DNA of 60,000 nt, from the NCBI GenBank assembly GCA_914767715.1, contig OU612070.1, positions 25,534,025 to 25,594,024 of the forward strand. Direction: 5' to 3'. The notes under the pieces were generated by a model. It did no database searches, had not been told where the DNA came from, and was given only the letters and a program-made list of their open reading frames with translations. The DNA comes from Membranipora membranacea. Taxonomy: Eukaryota; Bryozoa; Gymnolaemata; Cheilostomatida; Membraniporidae. Position 1 is the first letter of the stretch. Every line of letters starts with the position of its first letter. The position numbers were made by a program, and so were the translations under genes. Of this stretch, positions 50,571 to 60,000 are shown one piece after another.

Positions 50571-51042
50571 GGTCTGAAGTTTTCTGGTAGTCGGGGCCGT
50601 CTGTCTCGGTCGATACCTCAAAACTAGGCATCACTGACTACGAGCAGGCAGTCTCAACTCCTCAGCTCAACAGCCTCAGGTCCTTAAATGATTATGAGAA
50701 TTCCAAATAATAACAAAACAAAAAAAAATTTTTTCCAATAATTTCAAGATTTAAAATCAATTTTATTGCATCAAAGTCTACCAACTTTCCTCCTACTCAC
50801 TTGTGGATTTGATTTGAGAATTTCCTAGGTACATCCTCGAACTGCAACTCTTACCCCTAATTAAAATGAGATGGTTCCATGACTTACTGTGGTTTTCTTG
50901 TGATAAGAGGAAGATAATTTTTATGCAATTAATAATCCGGCTGGTTGTGAACCTGTAATATAAAAAATAACATAGCGTGAGTTACAAAGCCAATAAATCA
51001 TGGTTTAATTATCACTACAATGGTGTACAGTTTTTGTATACC

Positions 51043-51076
51043 ATCACAGTGTAAGGATATGTCCTTACTCTGTGAT
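51043..51076. other. Hairpin in the LTR element leader
   Basis: 15-bp arms (ATCACAGTGTAAGGA, one mismatch) with a TATG loop, about 300 nt downstream of the primer-binding site in element sense. A candidate structural signal in the genomic RNA. Confidence 0.6.
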
Positions 51077-51344
51077 ACCATGGAGTACTTGACACCAGCG
51101 TACAAAGTTAATCCATAAATGATTGGCATCTTTGCTTCGATTTATTTTTAATCACACTTGTCTTGAATGCAGGGTGTGAATCAGTGAATGCTGTCACTGA
51201 ATACTGGTAAAAAATTGTTTACATTTCTTTACTTGTAGATTATTCTGATATACTGACAGAGATGATACTTTATGATGTCTACTTACGAATTCAAAAAAGT
51301 TCAGAGCTATATAAAGTAAGGCGTCAATTAAACAGAAACAACAG

Positions 51345-51382
51345 TCTGAAGGTCGTGAGATCTCTCCTCACTCGGGGCACCA
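51345..51382 (-). promoter_or_regulatory. Primer-binding site with extended tRNA-Met match
   Basis: Two bases inside the 5' LTR, the minus strand has TGGTGCCCCGAGTGAGGA, complementary to a tRNA 3' end including the untemplated CCA. The plus strand over 38 bp corresponds to the 3' half of animal elongator tRNA-Met as I recall it (TCTGAAGGTCGTGAG, T-loop, TCCTCAC, then CGGGGCACCA), with about 34 of 38 positions agreeing and no gaps. A usual primer-binding site is about 18 nt. Confidence 0.85.
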
Positions 51383-51384
51383 AT

Positions 51385-52576
51385 TGTGGGATTCCAGGGT
51401 TATGGAGTCACCACATTAACTCTCCGCTACTGAGATCTGTGCTCACGAGCTCGGTATGATGATGCTCACTATATGACACTGACTTATTTATATGGGATAT
51501 CATTTGATTCGATCAAACACTTGACTCAAGAGCATGCCTTTTAATTCTTATCAAGTTTAACATTAAACACAATTCAACTTAACAATGCATGTATTATTTC
51601 TACAAGTCATATTTTCTAGTCAATGATGCCATGCATGCTGGATTTAATTCATTTAACTCAATTAGGTGATGGCATAGAAATCCAACCAAATGTTATACTG
51701 TGCCATTATTAAATAATAAGGCAAGTTCTATTTCCCTATAAATATCACTAATGTACAATAAAAGAAAGTATTATGATAAAAACTGTAAAACTTTCATGTT
51801 TAAAAACTGACCTGTCTCCAGAATGAAGTTGCAAACAAAGAGCGCTGCTTGACGACCAGAGGGTCGCCAAACAAATCAAATCATTTCAATTATGCTTTCC
51901 ATTGGTGAACCATGCTCTTATATAGCATGGTTCCAGACACATTAAAAAACTGCTGACGTTAATAAGCAAAAAAACAAGATTTAAACACAATTTTCAATTA
52001 CCACAAAAAGAGGGTTGATCGGCCGCAAGAGTGGGTTGATCCAGGGTTGATCGGCCGCAAGTGTTGGTTGGTGTAAGTTAGACATCATGCTAATTCTGAA
52101 TTGTCTCCGTTGGTGCCACTTTTACTGCATTGTCATGGTTGTCACGGTTCTGGCGTTAGGGTGGCACCGGTATTAAGAATAGAATTTAGATTTGCATATA
52201 TTTGCCTGTCCCTGATTCGAGGTGATATGCACTAGCTGGTAACTGCGTGTCCTCGAGTCGAGGTTGAGTGTACTGATGATGATGCTAGTTATAATATTGG
52301 ATGTTCTTATTGCGTCTGATGTTGATATAGAAATTATCCTGTTTGGTGCTGTAAATGCGACATATGCACCCCCCTGGTTGCAATCGTCCTCGATTGCTAT
52401 GACAATCCTTTGATCTGATGTTTGGATGCGACATCTGCACCCCCCTGGTTGCAATCGTCCTCGATTGTTATGACCATCCTATGATCTGATGTGTGGATGC
52501 GACATATGCATTCCCTTAGTTGCAATCGTCCTCGATTGTTATGGCATGTTATCCGCTCCCTGCTATTGATGCGACA
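51385..52576 (-). repeat. 5' LTR
   Basis: 1,192 bp. Contains two copies of a GGGTTGATCGGCCGCAAG motif (near 52,012 and 52,043), a TATA element within an inverted repeat (51,908-51,932) and the tandem units described at 46,449-46,700. Confidence 0.93.
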
Positions 52577-52580
52577 ATTT

Positions 52581-52990
52581 CACACACAATATCATGAAAC
52601 AACCAGGGGCAGGTTGACCTGTGTCAGTTTGCTTTGGTGTAACCTCTAAGTTAGAGCCAGAATCAGACTCCGTTTTATCCCCTATTTGAGGGTTGTCCGC
52701 TCCTATATTATCATTCATAGCCTGAGAACTTATTGCCTCACTATGATTTTTCTGAGGTTTGTCAATGGCCCCCTTCATGTTGGGTCTTCTAATCGGCTCT
52801 AAACCAGCAGGAGCTTGACCAGATGCATGCTGGGATATTCTGTATGGTTTGAGCCTGGATTCATGCTGCACTGACACCTGTCCATTCTTTTCTATTTGGT
52901 AAGTATGATTATTCCATGTTTCGCCTGACAGGTCATTTTGGAAGAAGGCTGCTATATAATAGCAAAAGAATAATTGCAGTCTAATTCTGT
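52581..52990 (-). pseudogene. Fragment of a gypsy-type polyprotein C-terminus
   Basis: The minus strand reads GQVSVQHESRLKPYRISQ followed by a Pro/Gly/Ser-rich tail. A V-x-H-x-x-R-L-K-P-Y pattern is typical after integrase in gypsy elements. It is opposite in orientation to the gag/integrase remnant, so it comes from another insertion. Lies about 90 bp past the stop of gene B. Confidence 0.5.
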
Positions 52991-53076
52991 CACTGTCCCG
53001 AGCTTACGTGGAAAACTATGGTACATACATGATATATGATAAAACTTTATGTATATGCTGTAATCATTTTGTTATT

Positions 53077-56000
53077 CTAAATGTTGAAGACAAATGAAAA
53101 CACTGCCAAGATGAACATTGAAATCATGAGTAGAGTTTGAGAAGAGCCTGGTCTGCCAGCTTCAGAAGTGATCCCACTATTTATCCAGGCCATCACCTGG
53201 TCCTCCATGATCTCCAGTGGTGCCTGTCCTAACTCCATAATCACCTTGTGGAACCCTTTCGGATGAAAGTCCTCACCTAGTATAAATGATAAGGTAAGGG
53301 TGAAAGCACTAGCCCTTGTCGAACATCAACACAACTTCTTCATTCAAACAAACAAACTCTGCAGTAAAAATGCTTGTCATCATTTTCCTTGCAGGCATCA
53401 CTCAAAACTAATGACCTTGTGATCGAATATTTGCAAACATTTTAGTTCAAGTGTTCAAACTCAGGGTGCTTGAACTGGCTGTTTATTACAAGTCACATGG
53501 CTGCTTGAATGAGGTTAATAAAGAAATGCCATTTCTGGCAGCCTTTGATCACTTATACCTGTAATGATTAGGTGATGCCTAAATAAATGTCAACTTCTAA
53601 ACATAATATTTGTCTCGACTGGGCCAAAGAATTCACTGAACAGAAAAAAAAACAATTTAGATTACCTAATTTTTCTTCTGCAGTCTTTCTGAGTTCTTTG
53701 ATCTTCATTTCACCAATCTTATAAGCTGTAGCCTGTCCAGGCCAGTTGATATATCGCTTGATCTGACCAACACACGCTTCATCACTGAGAGTTGTGCTCT
53801 CCTTAAGGAAATCTTCAGCTCTTGTTCGAGTCCAGCTATAACAATTTCAAAATAGAATGATGATACGAACGAATGACGCACACACCTCATAAAAATCAGG
53901 CATCCTCAAAGCTCCAACAATTTGGGAATTTTGCGCATCTTTTCTCACTGTCAGCATTGGCGCATGTTTAAAGTGTGGGGGAATTTAGTATTTTCAGTGG
54001 GCTAGTTGTTGGATGGGTTGGTAGGTGTCTTAGTAGAACATTTTGTGACGGGATGGCTTAAGTGATGTTGGAGGGGTGGTTTGAGTGGTGTCAGAAGTGG
54101 GGCTTTAGTGGTGCTGGGATGGGGGTGGGGACTTGGGTGGTGTCGGTAGGGGGGGAGCTCTCATGGTGATGGAATGAAGACTTTAGGGTCGGTAGGAAGG
54201 TGGCTTTAGTGGTGTTGGTAGGGGGGCTTCAGTGGTGTTGGGAGGGATGGCTCGAGTGGTGTTGAGAGGGATGGCTTTAGTGGTATTGAGGGGTTTCTGG
54301 TTAGAGTTCCACGTAAGGCGTTGACAGGGCTGAATAACAATACTAAATGACATGCGGAGGTCAGGGCAATTCGACTAATCAATATTTCTCTATATATTGA
54401 ATTCTCGAAATTTTGTTTGCTATTTCTATCATATGACCATTCTTTTATTGTGAGTGTATATAAGAGGAGGAGGAGGAAGGGTATTGCAATTAATATATTT
54501 AGTGCTACACACATTCCACAGATATAGTTGCTTGGGTTTCAAAGGTGAATCAAAGTTTGAATAGCTGAATGTTGACAAGGGAGACTGGTGAAAACGTTGT
54601 AGCAAGTTTAAGGAATTATTGAGAGATGTAAAGTTTTAATTGTGTTGGGATGAGTGGCTATAGTGTTGTTTGAGGTGGCCTCTTTAGTGGTATTGAGGGT
54701 TTTAGTGGAAAATGTATAACTCACTTGTAAAAGTGCATACCGGTATCTACTACCAGTCTGGCAGCCCTCAGACTCTCAAAGGACAGCTGACCAAGTCGCT
54801 CGGCATCTGTCTCTATCACATCCAACATACCTTGACTTCCGAGGTATTCAGCATATAATCCCCAACCCTGAAAACCAATTATAACAATACAGGAGAGGTA
54901 TACACCCGAGGGTGCTGGGGGCTGGAACAATCAACAGCAAAAGCGCCCCCAGTGGGACTCGAACCCACAACTCCTGCGGCACTAATCACCAGGCAGTGAA
55001 TAGCCGATCACGCCTTCTCACCATCCCCAAAGAAGAATGGGTCGATGGCGATAATTACTACTCGGAGTTGTGTTCTCTCATCCCACAGCACATTCCAATC
55101 CACCATTGCCACCCTATGAAACACAGCGTACGTGTTAGGGTTATTGGCCTTACATGGCCCATTGCTGAGACCTCTTGTAGTAGGCTTAGCTGTCTTTCCA
55201 GCTTGTCAGCATGTCTATCCGTGCTGTCACATGTCTTTCCATGAGTCAGTCAGTAGACAAGTACACAGGAGAATACAAGACAATACAGTACACTACATAG
55301 ATTACCAATACAAATACAAAACCAATACAGAATCAGGTCACTCATTGCCTTATCGACCAGCTCAGAAATGTTGTTAAAATCATGATTTTTCTACATCTGT
55401 AAGTGCATTCTTTGTTTCTGGGGCACAGCAACACAGGAAAGTGACGATAACCATGTCACCTCATCTATTTTTACTGCGTTGTTTCAATTTCAAATGAGAA
55501 ATAGAACATAGAACCATTTCTTAACCATTTAGAGCAGGTAACAATAAAATTATGTTTTGTGAAGCTAAAAGCGTTCAGTAGTAGTGTATAAAAGTAATAT
55601 ATATATATATATTTCTATTTTTGCTGTTTGATGCCATTCAGAGGAGGGAATGGATTACCTCAACGTTTGCAGTAAATGTTGGGAAATTGAAGCCATCTTG
55701 ACTGTAGTGAGCATGACTGTTGTGTCTCAGATAATCAGGAAGTGGATAAACCAGCAGGTTGTATGATATCTGGTAGTGATGTCCTGGTATAGATTCATGT
55801 AGCAGCAGAGGTAGCATATTAAGCTTCAGTCTGCAATAATAACGATCAAAGCTTACAATTTACAAATAGAACTGATACCATCAGGGAACCCACCAAAAAA
55901 AGCATGACAGTAGGGTTATAAGGGAAAGTAGTTATAGGAAAACTGAAATAATAATGACAACCGTTCCTCATTTATGCAACCAGGTAGATGCCTGTCTAAA

Positions 56001-58955
56001 CCCACTGCCTGTTAAAAAATTTGTCGTAGACAAAAAAGAGGAGTAGCAAACCTCTGAAAATCGAACAAAAACATGAGACAGGTAGATACCAGTAAAAAAA
56101 TGCTGGCTGGTAAAAAAAAGCTGTCGCAAAGAGAAGAAAGCAAGAAAACAATTTATACTAGGATACTGGCAGGAACACAGGCAGCTAATCACCGAATATT
56201 TGTGCATAAATGTGATGGTAAATTATGTGGAGATTTTGTGATTGCTGATATCCTATGAAATGATAATGATACCGAGAAACTTGATTATAAGGTAACTAAA
56301 AAATCCAATCCAGGAAAATGATGCAAAAATAAATATGATAATAGTTATTGAAGAAATAAAGTTACATAAGAATTTAACATAAGGTGAGTCTGCCCTTTCA
56401 GGTTTTTGCCCTTGAATCAAAGAAATCTATTTAAAAGAAAGCCTCCCATGCACTCAGGCTAAAGAACAGGTATGAATCTAGTATGATTTGCAGTTATTGA
56501 AGCTGGACGGGCGAATTTGTAGTCGTTTATTATGTGATAAAATAGGGCTCAGTTCTTAATTTGACAACCTAGTGCCGAGAAAGCCCCTTTAGGAGCTTTA
56601 TGTGTCCTCATGCTACGTTACTCTGTACCATCTCAAATAAATGGTGGTTTTATCTTCGCATGGTTTTGCCACAAACTAGAGATCATATCCATTTAGATAT
56701 CCCTTATAGGTATGTCAATAGATATAGATTCTATAGATAGAGAATATAGATAACAGAGACTATACCGACAATAGGCATATCTATAGACTCTAGTCTCTAG
56801 TCTAGTCCATAGTGTTACATCATTATAATTAGTATAATATACTACTCACATCCCCTCTGGTTTACTGCCATCATAGACAAACTGCCCAGCACCATATTCT
56901 CCTGTTTCTGTGTTGAGCACTGGGATTCTGTATCTACCTAGACTACCACTGGGATCATCCGCAATATCAACCTCTATTCCCGTACTTGGTGGATCAAACT
57001 CCTTCTCCATTTGTGGCTCTATCCTGTTCTTCAGCTCGTCTTTGTATGCTTGCAACAATTCTTCCTACAGAAAAATACACACTTAAAGGCTACGGATGGA
57101 CTACAGGAATATATAGTCTGGCAGCTAGTTCTGCAGTAAATACACAATATTTTCATATTAAGAAAGCTCAGACCACTTCTGGGTAAAAATGATGTATAGT
57201 GTTAGAAATTTCCCTCCCTTACCATCTAAGAGCTATGAGGTATTCAAGGGGTCTAGTGCTGTGCCAATCTAATAAGCTACCACTTCAAAACACTTTTAAT
57301 CACCATTCTTTTCCACAAAGCTCAAAATAAAAAAAAGTTCCATTGTCAGGAGACATTTTACAATAGTAGATCACTTCATTTATGAATTTATACAGTTCTC
57401 TCAAGTGGATAGAAATGATAGTTTATTGGGTTGGTACAGCACTATGCCCATCAATACCATATACCTCATTTATGAGAAGGGGGGGGGGGGCAATTTCTAA
57501 CACTTTACATAATTTTTGCCCAGAAGTGCTCTGAATTTTCTAAGTGAGAAAATATATCGTAACTACAGCAGAACTAGCTGCCGGACCATGTATTGCTGTG
57601 GTCCTTCTGGAGTCTTTGAGATTCTAAAATGTAAATTTGGTTCATCCAATAGCAAAATCGTTGTCGCAGGGATATAGACACTACCAGCACCGGCTTATTA
57701 GGAATGAAAAATTGAGGCTTCTTTGGCATCTAATTGCTTGCCACTTCGAGGCACCGTAGGACGGATACTATATGCCAAGTGATAAAGTTGGTACAATAAA
57801 ATATCGCCAAAGAGTTGGCGAATATATTTGATGTTTTGCATGGTTCTTAAGTTTTGGTCAGGCCACAGGCAATATAACATGACAGCATCATACAAAATTT
57901 GTGCTTCAGCGAGCTGATTGTAAAATCAAATTTCTAATGTAAAACATTATCATTAACTAGACTTACGCTTGTTGAAAAAGTTTGTCCTTCTTGAGAGAGA
58001 AGGTGAGTAGTATATTCTCTCACTGTGCCGTTAAATCCCTGTTTAGCTACAATCTGAAAGAGATTAAAGAGATGAGAGTGGAAAGAGATGTGTGTAGCTT
58101 GACCTTGACTGTTGTCTTCACTTACTTTCAAGCAGAAATGACCAATGCAGGGTCACCATATATCATTTTAAAGACCTCTAAAAGTTATAGAGGCTGTTAG
58201 GTTCTCAGAGGTCAACAAGTTCTCTGAAAATATAAAATATATTTTAGGAAATTGATAGCCTTGCCATAACTCAGCAGCCTCAGACAAGACAATATAAATG
58301 AGGGTCACTGAGATAAGGTTATGCTTACCCTCTTCATTTCGTCAGTAATTCTCTTAGACTCGTCTAATCCTATCTGGTGCACATGTTCAGGGGTAGCATT
58401 GTGGTGAGTGTAATATCGTAATGTGTTCCTGTAAAACTGCTCCCCTCCTGGAAGGTTAATCACCCCTTCATGATCGCTGTCTCTCGCTACAGGTTTGTAT
58501 TCCTGAAATTAGCAGTTCCATTTATTTGACATATCCTAGAATCATGGTTTGTCATTTTCACTGTCTACATAAGAGACTAATATTAATCTTGTTATATGGA
58601 AAGAATTAGGATTTCTAGCATAAAAATTGACTCACTTGATGATTTTTACAAGGACAACAAAATCACTCGTATTTAATAGAGGGGGTGATGTTATTCTTGA
58701 TACCTGAATCGGTGAGAAAGGGTCACACAAAGCTGTCACCTAACTGAGCCAGATTAGTCTATTTACACGTCTGTGACATAACGTGACATTACATAGGTTT
58801 GATAATATAATGCCACAAACAAGTGCTTACAGTTGCCTGAGCTCTTGGACTATCACAGTTGTTGAGACCTACTCACATTTTCGAGCTTATCTGCGTAAGT
58901 TATCATAATATCTCTCAGGATCCCACACTCTCTCAAGCCATCCTCAAAGAAAGTG
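53077..58955 (-). CDS. DUF885-family putative metal-dependent hydrolase, gene B (5' end outside window)
   Basis: Visible exons in transcript order: 58,955-58,877; 58,502-58,329; 58,053-57,967; 57,064-56,850; 55,830-55,659; 54,867-54,725; 53,835-53,666; 53,276-53,077 (stop TAG at 53,077-53,079). The first five match gene A exon by exon and include HESIPGHH. The last three give the C-terminal half that is missing from A: GWGLYAEYLG, then LRAARLVVDTG, then YINWPGQATAYKIGE, all standard DUF885 blocks. The Glu in the VEGWGLYAE context is a likely further metal ligand. The protein ends SSQTLLMISMFILAVFSFVF plus a few residues, a hydrophobic tail that would anchor it by a membrane helix or a GPI signal. 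Exons 1-6 should lie beyond position 60,000. Relative to A there are scattered substitutions (for example DDPSGSLG for DDPWGSIG) and no stops. Confidence 0.9.
54000..54310. repeat. G-rich degenerate minisatellite in gene B intron
   Basis: Variants of GGCTTTAGTGGTGTTGGGAG repeated at about 30-bp spacing, with weaker copies near 54,650-54,710. Non-coding. Confidence 0.7.
54890..55033 (-). repeat. tRNA-derived SINE
   Basis: On the minus strand it has an A-box-like TGGTGAGAAGGCG and a canonical B-box GGGTTCGAGTCCC about 60 bp on, followed by a non-tRNA body ending CACCCTCGGGTGTATACC. It does not fold as a complete tRNA, so it is a SINE head rather than a tRNA gene. Lies in an intron of gene B. 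Confidence 0.75.
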
Positions 58956-60000
58956 CTTTAAAAAATCAACATCAAGTCAAAAGCGATTTAAAATGGACAT
59001 GCATGCTGATTTTGCAAATCTCCATAGTGTCATCAAACAGCTTTGTCCTTCAATCACACAAGCTAGGGTTTTTTGAGCCATAATACTGGCTGCAACTTTG
59101 CTCAAAATATTTGCTCTTTTCGCCTTAGAAATAGGCAAATTTGTTTCCAATTTGTTTCCAATTTGTTTACCCAGAATATATTTCGTTAATTGAAAGAAAT
59201 TTACATTAGGAATTTGCACATTGCACTGTTCTTCTGCTTGAGATAAGTGATAGCTGGATGAGTTAGGGAGTTCCATGTGAGATTGAAACTATGATTCACA
59301 CTGTGATAACATAAATTTAATACAATTGAAAGGGATTGATTGGGGATTGATTTGTGTTAAACTGTTGATTGACAATGACTGTACAAATTTTTAATAATTT
59401 TGTAACTTTATTTGAATCTGCGTATCACTGCTATTGGGTAACATATAATAGTTGTATATTAGATCCCTTCAAAACGATCAAAAGTTACAGGCTGATTTTG
59501 ATGATCTTTTCATTTTAAATTTGAGATCTATAAAATGTTGGTCATCATTGTCATCAAAATTGGCCAATAATTGAATTTCCTGACCACTAACCATGCAAGC
59601 ATGTACTTTATTTATCTATTTATTTAGTTATAGAGGTTGCCTTAAAAGTATACAAATATCCAAATTACCCAGGTCCAGAATACAAGAAGTTGTGGATGGT
59701 TGATACTGTACATCGGCGAAAGACAGGCCAGCAAGATTGACAGGACCTATACCATTGATAGATATCTACAGGGATATAAATAGTCACAATGTATAGTGTA
59801 GGCCTATGTGTGATGAAGACGAACCACAGTACATGTCTACTCTAGAACTGGGAGTCTGGCATTGTTCGATTGGCCCCCCTCGGTTCTCTGTTTTTTTTTT
59901 GTAATTTGAAGGGACTTAAAAAACAAGCCCAAGGGGGCCAAGTCATACAATGACAGGGACCTAAAACAAAGCATAACTTTATGCACTATAATAATGGTTG
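55547..60000. repeat. Tandem segmental duplication, copy 2 (gene B)
   Basis: The partner of 1-4,100. Copy 2 carries two extra pieces: about 170 bp near 56,020-56,190 and about 210 bp at roughly 57,315-57,527, the latter including a G tract and no coding potential. The unit spacing is about 55.5 kb. Confidence 0.92.
59840..59985. mobile_element. Palindromic MITE, copy in gene B intron
   Basis: Same inverted arms as the element at 3,905-4,035 (TGGCATTGTTCGATTGGCCC, then GGGGGCCAAGTCATACAATG), carried along by the tandem duplication. Confidence 0.6.

Larger units (their letters stand above)
45481..52576 (-). mobile_element. Non-autonomous LTR retrotransposon (LARD-like), 7,096 bp
   Basis: Two direct repeats of exactly 1,192 bp (45,481-46,672 and 51,385-52,576) that I could not tell apart by eye; on the minus strand they begin TG and end CA. 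Flanking ATTT (45,477-45,480 and 52,577-52,580) is the target duplication. The primer-binding site fixes the orientation as minus. The 4.7-kb interior has no gag, protease, reverse transcriptase or integrase; the longest frame is 78 codons and unrecognised. Intact ends with identical LTRs imply recent mobilisation by proteins from another element. Confidence 0.93.

Noticed and set aside
54950-55020. Possible tRNA gene on the minus strand
   Set aside because: A- and B-boxes are present but no complete cloverleaf or acceptor stem pairs, and a relative occurs at 5,039; it is a SINE head.

Overview
The window is from an animal nuclear genome, most likely a marine or aquatic invertebrate; the phylum cannot be fixed from the sequence alone. 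The evidence is AT-rich DNA, genes split into many short exons with GT/AG introns, an animal-type gamma-glutamyltransferase, tRNA-derived SINE-like repeats, a CR1/Jockey-like LINE, Ty3/gypsy remains, foldback elements and minisatellites. Most stand-alone ORFs are noise; the real genes had to be assembled exon by exon.

Three genes were reconstructed, all on the minus strand. (1) A DUF885-family putative metal-dependent hydrolase (gene A, 111-10,719); eleven exons are visible and its 3' end lies beyond the left edge. (2) A complete 12-exon gamma-glutamyltransferase (30,636-37,958), predicted at 641 aa with an N-terminal membrane anchor. (3) A second DUF885 gene (gene B, 53,077-58,955); its last eight exons are visible and its 5' end lies beyond the right edge. 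Positions 1 to about 4,100 and 55,547-60,000 are the same sequence duplicated in tandem, so A and B are recent paralogues. Both DUF885 proteins and the transferase look like secreted or membrane-anchored ectoenzymes; a shared pathway is not shown.

Between gene A and the transferase lies a large, interrupted inverted duplication (arms 8,292-13,298 and 17,716-28,721). It carries an inverted copy of gene A's first two exons and of an extra, older copy of exon 1. Later insertions opened the arms: a LINE inside exon 2 of the copy, a 2.1-kb terminal-inverted-repeat element with an 8-bp target duplication, a 2.9-kb block of tandem repeats, and about 1 kb in the left arm. The spacer holds a foldback element built around some 60 copies of a 9-bp minisatellite.

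Between the transferase and gene B there is a decayed Ty3/gypsy element (gag, protease, integrase, no reverse transcriptase) and a structurally perfect but non-coding LTR retrotransposon (45,481-52,576). Its two 1,192-bp LTRs look identical, it has a 4-bp target duplication, and beside its primer-binding site there is an unusually long match to the 3' half of elongator tRNA-Met.

The most novel signal is a set of micro-palindromes of 21-29 bp that begin CA, end TG and sit between perfect 7-8 bp direct repeats. At least one has a recognisable empty site in sibling sequence. They look like the smallest possible foldback insertions.
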